From NCBI GenBank assembly GCA_029938085.1, contig JAPYOS010000004.1:186001-250000 (forward strand): a DNA stretch of 64,000 nt, given 5' to 3'. Source of the stretch: Oceanospirillaceae bacterium. Its GTDB lineage: Bacteria > Pseudomonadota > Gammaproteobacteria > Pseudomonadales > Balneatricaceae. Shown here in pieces: positions 37,163-45,708 of this stretch (its first letter is position 1; the number at the start of each line of letters is the position of its first letter). Both the position numbers and the translations under genes were made by a program. The notes under the pieces were generated by a model. It saw only the letters and a program-made list of their open reading frames with translations, had not been told where the DNA came from and ran no database searches.

Positions 37163-38347
37163 ATGCCTACCTTGCCTCTCTCTCGAAACGTGTGGCTATT
37201 GTCGTTATCGCATGTATTTTCTTTCTCCGGAGCCTCCGTAACATTTTTTTTAGGCGGTATCATTGGAGCGCTTATCGCGCCATCAATTGGCTGGGCCACT
37301 TTTCCTGTAGCCGCCATGGTAGTGGGTACTGCCCTAGGCACTATACCTGCTGCTGTTTTGATGAGTAAAAAAGGCCGGAAATTTGGTTTTATTGGCGCAG
37401 CTATTGTGGCTGCAATTGCTTCGCTAGTCGGGGCCGTAGCTATTTGGTACAGTTTATTTTGGCTCTACTGTATAGCCAGCGTAGGCCTAGGAATGAGTTA
37501 TGCTTTTGTACAACATTACCGTTTTGCGGCAGCCGAAAGCGTGGCAATAGAAATTGCACCTCAAGCCATATCAGCGATATTACTATCTGGCATCGCTGGC
37601 GCCTTTTTAGGCCCAAATGTAGTCAATTATGCTCGCGACTGGGTGCCATTACACACCTTTGTAGGATCTTATATTGCACTGGCGCTCATGGTTTTTGCAC
37701 CCGCCATAATCCTTTTGTGGATGAAGCCACCGCCTAACACCATCGAAGTAGGTAAAGTTCAGGGTCGAACCATTAGACAACTAGCGCAACAACCAAATTT
37801 TGTTTTAGCGGTGTTCGCAGCAACCGTGTCCTATGCCTTAATGGTATTTCTTATGACAGCCACACCAGTGAGCATGCATGTGATGGACGGCCATAGCATT
37901 GACGATACAGGCATAGTGATTCAGTGGCATATCGTCGGCATGTTTTTTCCGTCTTTATTCGTAGGCAAACTTATTAGACGCTTGGGTCATAGAACAATCA
38001 TGGTGGTGGGGATTTTTGCACTAATGATATGTATAGGCGTAAGCCAAATTGACCAAACGGTAGCAGGTTATTGGGTTAGCCTTGTAGCGTTGGGAGTAGG
38101 CTGGAACTTCTTATTCGTGAGTAGCACAGCGCTATTAATCACTAGCTATAAAGATCACGAAAAGTACCGCGCCCAGGCATTTAATGAATTTATGGTGTTT
38201 GGTTTTCAAGCCATTGCATCTTTGACTGCGGGGTGGCTACTAACTGCCACCAGCTGGGCCACCATTAACTTAATGAGCCTACCTGTTTTAGGGGCACTGT
38301 TATTGACGATTTGGTGGAGTAGTAAAAAAACTAAGCAGTCATATTGA
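37163..38347 (+). CDS. MFS transporter, second paralogue
   Basis: A 394-residue twelve-helix transporter, clearly a duplicate of the MFS gene 2.2 kb upstream: start MPTLPLSRNVWLL, loop motif SKKGRKFGF, and the block LMTATPVSMHVMDGHSI is unchanged. The frame is intact, so it is probably functional, but regulation must differ because the operator upstream is broken. Codon choice differs from the first copy at many third positions, so the duplication is not recent. Substrate unknown. Confidence 0.88.
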   Translation: MPTLPLSRNVWLLSLSHVFSFSGASVTFFLGGIIGALIAPSIGWATFPVAAMVVGTALGTIPAAVLMSKKGRKFGFIGAAIVAAIASLVGAVAIWYSLFWLYCIASVGLGMSYAFVQHYRFAAAESVAIEIAPQAISAILLSGIAGAFLGPNVVNYARDWVPLHTFVGSYIALALMVFAPAIILLWMKPPPNTIEVGKVQGRTIRQLAQQPNFVLAVFAATVSYALMVFLMTATPVSMHVMDGHSIDDTGIVIQWHIVGMFFPSLFVGKLIRRLGHRTIMVVGIFALMICIGVSQIDQTVAGYWVSLVALGVGWNFLFVSSTALLITSYKDHEKYRAQAFNEFMVFGFQAIASLTAGWLLTATSWATINLMSLPVLGALLLTIWWSSKKTKQSY

Positions 38348-38352
38348 GCTAC

Positions 38353-38508
38353 TTAATCAGTACAGACGTCACTCGAATTTGGTTTGGGTTCCTGCATGGT
38401 CAGTTGAACCATTTTGACACTACCCCAGACCATTGCCACAGTAATCAATACCACACCGAACAAGCTGGGCCACAACACAGATAAACTGTAGGAATCTAAT
38501 CCAAACAT
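38353..38508 (-). CDS. Small single-span membrane protein, 51 residues, unknown
   Basis: Not detected by length-limited gene finding. The frame starts with ATG preceded by AGAGGAGT at ideal spacing and reads MFGLDSYSLSVLWPSLFG, a hydrophobic helix (about residues 9-34), then VKMVQLTMQEP and a polar tail ending CTD. The ribosome-binding site and the helix argue for a real gene. Its stop lies five bases from the end of the second MFS gene. It is divergent from the amidohydrolase gene. Function unknown; it could be a small transporter accessory or regulator. Confidence 0.65.
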   Translation of the reverse strand: MFGLDSYSLSVLWPSLFGVVLITVAMVWGSVKMVQLTMQEPKPNSSDVCTD

Positions 38509-38719
38509 GCTGATACTCCTCTAAATACATTCACTTTGAGCAGTAGCATAAATGAATTAAAGCCCAGCCTTATTGATCTAGAGCAAGGATTAAGGGACAA
38601 GACCCAGCGCCGTTGCCATGTGGCTCCTTCACAACACCAAAACCTGTCTAAACGATCAGCTAATTGATACAATCCAAGCAGTTCAATCGTTTTTAGATTC
38701 CTTTGAGACCCTCTGCTTT

Positions 38720-40069
38720 ATGACTTCACCATCGGTAACGTGGCTAAAAAATCCCCTCGCAATATTGGCTGATGGCGCGGCTGGTGGTGTGGTCATTAAG
38801 GATCAAAAAATTCTTGAGTTAGTGGCCCAAGGGCAACAACCCAGTTATGACTATGATGCGGTCATGGACTGCAGCGAGTTAGTGCTATTACCCGGATTAA
38901 TCAACGGCCATCACCATTTTTACCAAACACTCACCCGCGCTTTACCCCAGGCCCTCAACAAACCACTATTTGGCTGGCTCACTAGCCTTTATCCCGTATG
39001 GGCAGGCCTAGAGCCCGACATGCTCTACCAAGCCACACGCTTAGCCTTGGCCGAGCTTTTGTTGTCTGGCTGCACCACCGCAGCCGACCACCATTACTTG
39101 TTTCCACAAGCCTTAACTGGAGCCATGGACATTCAAGCCGAAGCTGCAGCAAGCATTGGCATACGCATGACTATGACCCGAGGTTCCATGAGCTTAGGCG
39201 TAGATGACGGCGGTTTACCACCACAAAGTACGGTACAGCAAGAAGACACCATTTTGGCCGACAGCGAACGGGTGATTCAACGATACCACGACGCTAACGA
39301 AGGCAGTATGTTACAAGTGGCCTTAGCCCCCTGCTCTCCATTTTCAGTCACTCCTGAGTTAATGCGTAATTCCGCCACCCTAGCGGCACAACACAATGTC
39401 ATGTTACACACCCATTTGGCCGAGACTATTGACGAAGAAAACTTTTGTTTACAACGTTTTGGTTTGCGCACGGTCGATTACCTGGACAGCGTAGGCTGGC
39501 TTGGCCCGCAAACTTGGTTGGCCCATGGCATCCATTTTAATCAAGATGAAATCCAACGTTTAGGTGCCGCTGGCACGGGCATTTGCCACTGCCCTACATC
39601 TAATATGATGCTGGCCTCTGGCATGGCGCCTGTACAAGAGCTAGAAGCCGCAGGCTGCCCCGTGGGTTTAGGTGTTGATGGGTCCGCATCTAACGACGGC
39701 TCCAATATGATCCAAGAAGTACGCCAAGCCTTGTATTTGCAACGCCTAAAGTACGGTGCCCAAGTCAGCCATTTTGACGCCTATCGTTGGGCCACCCAAG
39801 GCAGCGCCAAGATGTTAGGCCGGCCTGACATCGGTTCATTAGAAGTCGGAAAACAAGCAGACATTGCACTATTTAAACTTGATGAAATGCGCTTTAGCGG
39901 CAGCCACGACCCATTAGCAGCACTATTACTATGTGGTGCCCACAAGGCTGAACATGTGATGGTAGGCGGCCAATGGCGCGTTAAATACGGTGTAATTGAA
40001 GGCTTAGATGTAGGGCCTTTGTTACAACAACACGGTGCCGCTGCGCGCGCTTTAGCAGCAAAAGTTTAA
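38720..40069 (+). CDS. Amidohydrolase, 8-oxoguanine deaminase-like
   Basis: A metal-dependent deaminase of the TrzA/AtzA/guanine deaminase superfamily. The ATG giving MTSPSVTWLKNPLAIL produces the usual size of 449 residues; an upstream in-frame Met would add 34 non-conserved residues. Metal ligands: NGHHHFYQ, HTHLAETIDE, LAHGIHF and the late aspartate in GVDGSASND. The run FYQTLTRAL...SGCTTAADHHYLFP is what I recall from bacterial 8-oxoguanine deaminases (for example Pseudomonas Pa0142), but hydroxy-triazine-type substrates cannot be excluded. Such enzymes recycle oxidised purines and feed nitrogen metabolism. The GNAT gene follows 13 bases downstream. Confidence 0.8.
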   Translation: MTSPSVTWLKNPLAILADGAAGGVVIKDQKILELVAQGQQPSYDYDAVMDCSELVLLPGLINGHHHFYQTLTRALPQALNKPLFGWLTSLYPVWAGLEPDMLYQATRLALAELLLSGCTTAADHHYLFPQALTGAMDIQAEAAASIGIRMTMTRGSMSLGVDDGGLPPQSTVQQEDTILADSERVIQRYHDANEGSMLQVALAPCSPFSVTPELMRNSATLAAQHNVMLHTHLAETIDEENFCLQRFGLRTVDYLDSVGWLGPQTWLAHGIHFNQDEIQRLGAAGTGICHCPTSNMMLASGMAPVQELEAAGCPVGLGVDGSASNDGSNMIQEVRQALYLQRLKYGAQVSHFDAYRWATQGSAKMLGRPDIGSLEVGKQADIALFKLDEMRFSGSHDPLAALLLCGAHKAEHVMVGGQWRVKYGVIEGLDVGPLLQQHGAAARALAAKV

Positions 40070-40082
40070 CCTTGGACAACCC

Positions 40083-40580
40083 ATGAGCAACCTATTAATA
40101 CGACCTGCAATAGAGGCCGACTTGGCCAGCATCAATAACATTTACAATCATTATGTGCAGCACACCCACATTACTTTTGATATAGAGCCTTGGTCAGCTC
40201 AAAAGCGCTTAGCCTGGTTTGCTCAATTTAATGGCACCCGCTACCAACTGTGGGTTGCAGAAGTAGATGAACAGATTCAGGCATTTGTGTATACAGGTCA
40301 ATTTCGCGCTAAAGCAGCCTACGATAGCGCTGCAGAAGTAACTATATATGCTCACCACCAGCTACAAACCACAGGTGTAGGCACGGCCTTATACGGCAAA
40401 CTGCTGACAAACTTAGCTCACGCTGGACTGCACCGCTTGTATGCCGTCATCGCCCTACCTAACGATGTGTCTATTGGGTTACATAAAAAGCTAGGTTTTG
40501 AACAAGTAGGTCTGCTTAATGAGGTGGGAAGCAAGTTTGGTAAAAAAATCAACGTGGCAATGCTAGAAAAGAGGTTATAA
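40083..40580 (+). CDS. GNAT N-acetyltransferase, phosphinothricin-acetyltransferase-like
   Basis: A 165-residue GNAT enzyme: IRPAIEADLASINNIYNHYV at the start, the acetyl-CoA loop region around HHQLQTTGVGTALYGKLL (residues about 95-112, with Q/x-x-G-x-G/A), and the C-terminal LHKKLGFEQVG. The pattern is that of Pat/Bar-type acetylases that modify small amines. It likely shares a transcript with the deaminase gene upstream. Substrate unknown. Confidence 0.85.
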   Translation: MSNLLIRPAIEADLASINNIYNHYVQHTHITFDIEPWSAQKRLAWFAQFNGTRYQLWVAEVDEQIQAFVYTGQFRAKAAYDSAAEVTIYAHHQLQTTGVGTALYGKLLTNLAHAGLHRLYAVIALPNDVSIGLHKKLGFEQVGLLNEVGSKFGKKINVAMLEKRL

Positions 40581-40584
40581 ACCC

Positions 40585-40845
40585 CTACTCTTGATCAGGC
40601 CCTTTGCCTTGGCCAAACAAGAACAAAAACATGCCAATAAACATGGTACTAAACAGCACAATGGTGAGGTAAATATCCCACCCAAAACCACAGGACGCCC
40701 TACCCATCACACCATCGACTAGTTGTAGATACCGGTCGCCACAATAGCCTTTAGCCAGCCCGTCCGACACCAACATAGTGGCTCTTTCAACCAGCATTAA
40801 TCCACCGCTAATAATAAGCAGGCCGAGGGCAATGTTTTTGATCAT
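40585..40845 (-). CDS. Small two-span membrane protein, unknown
   Basis: An 86-residue protein starting MIKNIALGLLIISGGLML; the ATG is chosen over a TTG four codons upstream because GGA lies about eight bases before it. Two hydrophobic helices (about residues 4-22 and 55-75) flank a loop with two cysteines, in GYCGDRY and RASCGFGWD, which could form a disulfide if the loop faces the periplasm. I do not recognise the family. Convergent with the GNAT gene, four bases apart. Confidence 0.6.
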   Translation of the reverse strand: MIKNIALGLLIISGGLMLVERATMLVSDGLAKGYCGDRYLQLVDGVMGRASCGFGWDIYLTIVLFSTMFIGMFLFLFGQGKGPDQE

Positions 40846-40911
40846 GTTTGTATCCAACTAAAAAAATATCAGCCTAATTCTAACACTCCACTACCTTTTA
40901 TGGCAGCCACA

Positions 40912-40950
40912 AAAAAGCCAGCTCTATGTAACACAAGAAGCTGGCTTTTT
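40912..40950 (-). terminator. Intrinsic terminator after creatinase
   Basis: AAAAAGCCAGCT and AGCTGGCTTTTT are perfect 12-base arms around a 15-base loop. Read on the minus strand the stem ends in a T run, closing the creatinase transcript about 25 bases past its stop. Confidence 0.85.
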
Positions 40951-40975
40951 GTTTATGGCTTGATAGAGCCTATCA

Positions 40976-42205
40976 TTAACCCTTAATGATGTTGTGCTCT
41001 GGGCCGAATGGGAACTTAGTGATGTTCTCCGCGCCTTCTTCACCAACAACAAGGATATCGTGCTCGCGGTACCCACCGGCACCAGCCATGCCTTCTGGCA
41101 ACATGATCATTGGCTCGATTGAAACGACCATGCCCGGTTCAAGCACTGTGTCTACGTCTTCACGGAACTCAAGACCCGCTTCACGGCCGTAGTAGTGGCT
41201 CAACGTACCGAACGAGTGGCCGTAACCAAAGGTGCGATGCTGTAGCACGTCGTGCTCGGCAAAGATTTCGTTCAATTCGTGGGCTACATCGCTGCACTTA
41301 ACACCTGGCTTAACCAACTCTAGACCACGACGATGAACCTTACAGTTGATTTCCCACAATTCTAGATGACGGTCGCTGGCGTACTCAGAGAACAAAGTAC
41401 GCTCAAGCGCCGTGTAGTAACCAGCAATCATTGGGAAGCAGTTAAGGCTTAAGATGTCGCCAGCTTCAATCTTGCGGCTAGTTACTGGGTTGTGAGCACC
41501 GTCAGTGTTCATACCAGACTGGAACCAGACCCAAGTGTCCATCAACTCTCCGTCTGGGAAAGTCTTAGCAATTTCGCGGATCATCGCTTGAGTACCGGCC
41601 AAGGCCACTTCGTACTCAGGCACGCCTACAGCAATGGCATCACGAATGGCTGCACCGCCGATGTCGCCAATACGCGAACCATGCTTGATGACTTCAATCT
41701 CTTCGGCAGACTTGATCATGCGCATTTGCATGGTTGGCACACCAATGTCAGCAAACTCAGACGTTGGGAAGGTTTGCTTCATGATGTCCATGGTCGCCAA
41801 AGGCATATGATCGTATTCAACAGCAATGCGGCTGCCTGGCTTAATTAGGTTCTTAAGAGCAACAAAGAAGTTGCCTTTCTGCCAATCGGTGTAAACCACG
41901 TTGTCGCCTAACTGGTTACGACGGAATGGCTGGCCACCGTCGATGTTAGCAGTTACAGTGGTGTAGTTGTCTTGGGTTACCACTAGGCCGTAGTCACGAC
42001 CAAAACGACAATAAACGAAATCTGAGAAGTAGTTAATGTTGTGGTAAGAGGTCATTACCACGGCATCCACATTGGCTGACGCCATATGAGCACGTAATTT
42101 AGCCAGACGGTTGCTTAGTTCTTGCTTAGAAAAAGTGGCAACCACTTTTTGGCCATTCGGAATTTCGATGGTACGAGGCATGTTGGTTGGGCTAAATTTT
42201 TGCAT
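40976..42205 (-). CDS. Creatinase (creatine amidinohydrolase)
   Basis: Hydrolyses creatine to sarcosine and urea. The 409-residue sequence follows Pseudomonas creatinase closely: TSYHNINYFSDF, NIDGGQPFRR, NTDGAHNPVT containing the catalytic H238 (His232 in P. putida), the pita-bread C-terminal domain with TFGYGHSFGTLSHYYG and EPMIMLPEG. Like other creatinases it has the M24 peptidase fold. The ATG at this position has AGGTGA seven bases upstream, so I prefer it to the GTG three codons earlier. It diverges from agmatinase across about 300 bases. No sarcosine oxidase or creatininase gene is present in the window. Confidence 0.93.
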   Translation of the reverse strand: MQKFSPTNMPRTIEIPNGQKVVATFSKQELSNRLAKLRAHMASANVDAVVMTSYHNINYFSDFVYCRFGRDYGLVVTQDNYTTVTANIDGGQPFRRNQLGDNVVYTDWQKGNFFVALKNLIKPGSRIAVEYDHMPLATMDIMKQTFPTSEFADIGVPTMQMRMIKSAEEIEVIKHGSRIGDIGGAAIRDAIAVGVPEYEVALAGTQAMIREIAKTFPDGELMDTWVWFQSGMNTDGAHNPVTSRKIEAGDILSLNCFPMIAGYYTALERTLFSEYASDRHLELWEINCKVHRRGLELVKPGVKCSDVAHELNEIFAEHDVLQHRTFGYGHSFGTLSHYYGREAGLEFREDVDTVLEPGMVVSIEPMIMLPEGMAGAGGYREHDILVVGEEGAENITKFPFGPEHNIIKG

Positions 42206-42509
42206 GGCATTCACCTATTGGTTACACATATAGTGATTAATATATTGACCCCTAGAACATGGCCTAGGCGGTACAGGAACGGGGGCATTTTAGGTTTTAT
42301 ATAAGCATTAGTAAAATAAATAGTTTAAATAAGATCATTAATTATATTTATATATAGGCCAAAATTACCGCCAAATTACTCAGTCGATCGGTTTTAATGC
42401 CATGCATCAGCTGTTGTTACCTCCGACCCAATCAAAGCCTTGCATTGTGCCCTTCGATTAGCCATATTGTGCATTATTCCGAACACATTTAATTAGAGAC
42501 CGCTGCGCC
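42206..42509. promoter_or_regulatory. Divergent creatinase-agmatinase control region
   Basis: About 300 bases without a gene, strikingly AT-rich between 42290 and 42375, where several TATAAT-like hexamers could serve the creatinase promoter. No convincing paired -35/-10 or long inverted repeat could be singled out. CCTAGAAC...GGCCTAGG-type short repeats near 42251-42270 are too weak to call. Confidence 0.4.
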
Positions 42510-43454
42510 ATGGCCAAAAACAAACTCATCGGTGATCCCGTAATCGTATCTATGTACGCCAACCAGTTTAGCTTTTTGGCGCGCCCACTGACACGAGACA
42601 TGAGCCAAGGTTTTGATGCTGCCATAGTAGGCTTGCCTTTTGACCTTGCGACTACAGGCCGTGCCGGCACGCGTTCTGGCCCAACGGCCGTACGCCAAGC
42701 GAGCAGCAACGTGGGTTGGGAAGGCAGGCGCTGGCCCTGGTCTTTTGACGCCTTTAAATACCTAAAGGTGGCCGATTATGGAGATTTGGATTTTATCCCC
42801 GGTAGCCCAGATGACTTGAACCGAGAAATTGAACAGCATGCCCAGGCTATTATTTCTTCTGGCACGCGTATGTTAAGCATTGGTGGCGACCATTATGTGG
42901 CCTTACCCTTGATCAAAGCCCACGCCAAACACTACGGAAAAATGGCTTTAGTGCACTTTGATGCCCACACAGACACCTACCCTAACGATACCGAGATTGA
43001 CCATGGCAGCATGTTTTATCACGCCCCTAAACAAGGTTTAATAGATGCTGACCATTCTATACAGGTGGGTATCCGCACTGAGTATAGGCCAGAAGACCAT
43101 GAATTCAAAGTCATTGACGCAGCTACTGCAAATGACATGAGTGCTGATGACATCGTTGCTTCGATTATAAAAAGAGTGGGCGACCTGCCAGTATATTTAA
43201 CCTTTGATATCGACTGTTTAGACCCAGCCTACGCACCCGGCACCGGTACCCCAGTGGTTGGCGGGTTAACCACCGACAAAGCGTTAAAAATTATCCGTGG
43301 TTTAAAAGACGTTAATATCGTTGGTTTTGATCTGGTGGAAGTGAACCCAGCGTATGATCATGCCGACATCACGGCGCTCGCCGGCGCCACCATTCTGCTT
43401 GAGTTCTTATATATTTTGGCTCATCAGAAAAGAAACTCCATTACGCCGGCCTAA
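42510..43454 (+). CDS. speB: Agmatinase (ureohydrolase SpeB)
   Basis: Mn-dependent hydrolysis of agmatine to putrescine and urea. Metal ligands are H128 (GGDH), D151, H153 and D155 (DAHTD), D233 and D235 (FDIDCLDP). The sequence tracks E. coli SpeB through [27 protein letters not shown] and [15 protein letters not shown]; length 314. Relatives act on other guanidino compounds (guanidinobutyrate, guanidinopropionate), so the creatinase neighbour leaves room for a different natural substrate, but the E. coli-like residues favour agmatine. It diverges from creatinase, and a REP array follows. Confidence 0.9.
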   Translation: MAKNKLIGDPVIVSMYANQFSFLARPLTRDMSQGFDAAIVGLPFDLATTGRAGTRSGPTAVRQASSNVGWEGRRWPWSFDAFKYLKVADYGDLDFIPGSPDDLNREIEQHAQAIISSGTRMLSIGGDHYVALPLIKAHAKHYGKMALVHFDAHTDTYPNDTEIDHGSMFYHAPKQGLIDADHSIQVGIRTEYRPEDHEFKVIDAATANDMSADDIVASIIKRVGDLPVYLTFDIDCLDPAYAPGTGTPVVGGLTTDKALKIIRGLKDVNIVGFDLVEVNPAYDHADITALAGATILLEFLYILAHQKRNSITPA

Positions 43455-43594
43455 GCGTCCTACTAGCGTAGGCTTCTCGTCTTACCGGCGTAGATTTTTC
43501 GTCTTACCGGCGTAGGCCGGTATCTAGATTCTGACCTTCGTCAGAATAACAGTTGTATGCGTCAGAATGACAGTTTTAGTCGTCAGAATGACTG
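43455..43594. repeat. REP-type repeat array between convergent genes
   Basis: The gap contains one complete palindrome TACCGGC-GTAG-GCCGGTA (43505-43522), at least two truncated copies just before it (ACGCCGGCCTA near 43444 and CTTACCGGCGTAG near 43481), and then the TCTGACCTTCGTCAGA companion hairpin followed by three short tandem copies of CGTCAGAATRACWGTT. It is the most elaborate copy of the family in the window. Confidence 0.8.
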
Positions 43595-44194
43595 TTATTT
43601 AAGCCAAGGATTATTGCTTTTTGGTGCAACCTTAGGCGCTTCGGGTACAACAGGTTGAGGGTCCGGTGCGGCTTCTAGTGCGGCTGCAGCGGCAATATCT
43701 AATGCCATCTGGGCTTCTGCGCGCAGCTTTTCTTCTCGCTCTGCTTCAAGTTGGTCTTGCTCTGCAAGGGTAATGGCATCCATGTCGTATACAAACGAGC
43801 CTACGTATTGCACATAGTCGTCCTCATGAATTTTGGTGATTTTATTGCGGTATTCAAAATCAAATAACAAGATAATCCAGCTCACCTCTGAGTGCCCCAT
43901 CTTGTTTATTTTGTGAATAATACCGTCACCATAGCCACTTGAATAGGAGCAGTCTTCAATAATACGTTTAACCAATGCCGTGCCACTTGCCACACCATTG
44001 GTCTCCATGTTTTCATGGTCGTATTGGCTGATGTTAAAATTTTGTGCCCAGGCATCTAGGCCTTGATCATCTTCTTCAAAATAACTATCGGGTATGGTGT
44101 CGTAACTGAGCGTAGAACACCAAACCGACACTTTGCCGTGCTTTTCAAAGCTCGGTAGCGCGTTACTGTCGGATGAAGTGGTTAATGAAGTCAT
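43595..44194 (-). CDS. Hypothetical protein with weak Imm22-like N-terminal part
   Basis: About 199 residues from the ATG giving MTSLTTSSDSN; an in-frame extension of 16 residues upstream is possible. The region KVSVWCSTLSYDTIPDSYFEED...WAQNFNISQYDHENMETNG has the look of Imm22-type immunity proteins (KVxxWxxxF, acidic stretch, FxxDFxxxxYDHDxxE). The C-terminal third is Glu/Ala-rich coiled coil with a proline linker and ends NNPWLK. No toxin gene is adjacent. The assignment is tentative; it may be simply an uncharacterised cytoplasmic protein. Confidence 0.5.
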   Translation of the reverse strand: MTSLTTSSDSNALPSFEKHGKVSVWCSTLSYDTIPDSYFEEDDQGLDAWAQNFNISQYDHENMETNGVASGTALVKRIIEDCSYSSGYGDGIIHKINKMGHSEVSWIILLFDFEYRNKITKIHEDDYVQYVGSFVYDMDAITLAEQDQLEAEREEKLRAEAQMALDIAAAAALEAAPDPQPVVPEAPKVAPKSNNPWLK

Positions 44195-44289
44195 GCGGAA
44201 ACCTAAATATGAGGACGGGTATGTATTGCGGAAAAGTACCACAAACGCCCTAACCCTTCAACGATCTTTACTTTTATAAAGGACTTTCA

Positions 44290-45708
44290 GTGCAACAATA
44301 CCTCGACCTATTCCAACAACTTGCATTGCAACACTGCCAACAAAACCGCTCTGTAAGTGAGCCTATGCAGGCTTCACAATTGCAACAGATGATCGATGTC
44401 AGCTTAGGCGCAGACGGCGCAGAACTAGAAGACTTAAAACAAGCTGCGGGGCAGTATTTGAGGTTTCAGCCTGACAGTGCACAGGTGGATTTCTTTAAGT
44501 TGCTTTATTCTGGCCGCAACAACCCGGCGTTGCTGGGCGACTGGGTGGCAAGTTTAGGCAATGCCAACATGCATACCTTTCAGGTGAGCCCGGTGGCAAC
44601 CCTTATGGAGCTGGAACTCATTGAACAATGGAACCGCTTGGTCGGGTTTACTTCACACCTACAAAGCGGCGATGGCGTCATGGTATCCGGCGGCAGCCAA
44701 GCCAACCTAATTGCTATGATGATGGCACGTCATCGAGCCGTGCCAGACATAAAAGCCAAAGGCTTAACAGGCCAAATCTTAGTGGCCTTTGTGTCAGATC
44801 AAGCCCATTATTCGGCCCAAAAAGCCGCCAACTTACTCGGTATAGGCACCGACAACCTCATTGCCGTAGCGTCAGACGCGCAAGGTAGGCTCTGTCCTAA
44901 AGCACTCGCCATCGCCATCAAGACCAGTCTTGAGCAGGGCCATCTGCCGTTTTTTATTGGTCTCACGGCAGGCACGACGGTATTGGGTGCGTTTGACCCT
45001 GTGAGAGAATGCCGGGCCATTGCCGACCAACATGATATTTGGTTACATATCGACGGTGCTTGGGGCGCTCCGGTGTTATTTTCTCAACAGCATCGCCACT
45101 TACTCAAAGGCAGTGAACTCGCAGATTCTTTTGCATGGGATGCCCACAAACTGATGAATGTACCGATCACAGCGGCGGTTATTTTAACCCGCCATCAAGG
45201 CATGTTAGAACAAGCCTGCGGTGGTGGTGGTGGTGATTATTTATTCCATAGTGATGAAAACGCGGCCTATAATTTGGGCCAGAAGTCCATTCAATGTGGC
45301 CGTAGAGCGGATGCATTAAAAGTGTGGTTAAGCTGGAAAGCCGTTGGCAGCAACGGTTTTGAAGACAAGGTAAACCGCTTGCAGGAATTAAAGCAACACT
45401 GTGTAGACGCCATCAACACCTCTGATCGCTTGCACATGATTGGCCCAGCAGTGTACCTCAACGTGTTATTTCAATACCGTCCAGCCACAACCATGACCGA
45501 AACACAGCTGAGAGAGCTCAATATTGCTGTGTGTAAACACATGCAAGCCCAAGGGTGTGCCTATGTTGATTACGCCAAATACCAAGGTAAAACTGGCATT
45601 AGACTCATACTGGCCAATGATGAAACGCAATATAAAGACATACAGCGCTTGTTAGATCATTGTTTACAATTTGGCGATGAGCTAACAGACGTTAGCTCAA
45701 ACAACTAA
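44290..45708 (+). CDS. Group II PLP-dependent amino-acid decarboxylase
   Basis: A 472-residue aspartate-aminotransferase-fold decarboxylase. K287 in FAWDAHKLMN forms the Schiff base with PLP, H173 (SDQAHYS) stacks on the ring and D255 (HIDGAWG) pairs with the pyridine nitrogen, so the site is intact. The family includes glutamate, aspartate, cysteine-sulfinate, diaminobutyrate and aromatic amino-acid decarboxylases. The FQVSP and NANMHTF region looks most like the acidic-substrate members (aspartate/cysteine sulfinate), but I cannot assign it. GTG start with AAAGGA nearby. The stop overlaps the convergent VF530-like gene by four bases. Confidence 0.85.
   Translation: MQQYLDLFQQLALQHCQQNRSVSEPMQASQLQQMIDVSLGADGAELEDLKQAAGQYLRFQPDSAQVDFFKLLYSGRNNPALLGDWVASLGNANMHTFQVSPVATLMELELIEQWNRLVGFTSHLQSGDGVMVSGGSQANLIAMMMARHRAVPDIKAKGLTGQILVAFVSDQAHYSAQKAANLLGIGTDNLIAVASDAQGRLCPKALAIAIKTSLEQGHLPFFIGLTAGTTVLGAFDPVRECRAIADQHDIWLHIDGAWGAPVLFSQQHRHLLKGSELADSFAWDAHKLMNVPITAAVILTRHQGMLEQACGGGGGDYLFHSDENAAYNLGQKSIQCGRRADALKVWLSWKAVGSNGFEDKVNRLQELKQHCVDAINTSDRLHMIGPAVYLNVLFQYRPATTMTETQLRELNIAVCKHMQAQGCAYVDYAKYQGKTGIRLILANDETQYKDIQRLLDHCLQFGDELTDVSSNN

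Noticed and set aside
40976-42205. Reading the M24-fold protein as an aminopeptidase P or Xaa-Pro dipeptidase
   Set aside because: The NTDGAHNPVT catalytic stretch and the near-complete match to Pseudomonas creatinase are specific; the M24 metal ligand set is not intact.
43455-43594. Short regularly repeated units suggestive of a CRISPR array
   Set aside because: Units are only about 16 bases, degenerate and without unique spacers; they derive from the REP companion hairpin and no cas genes are present.
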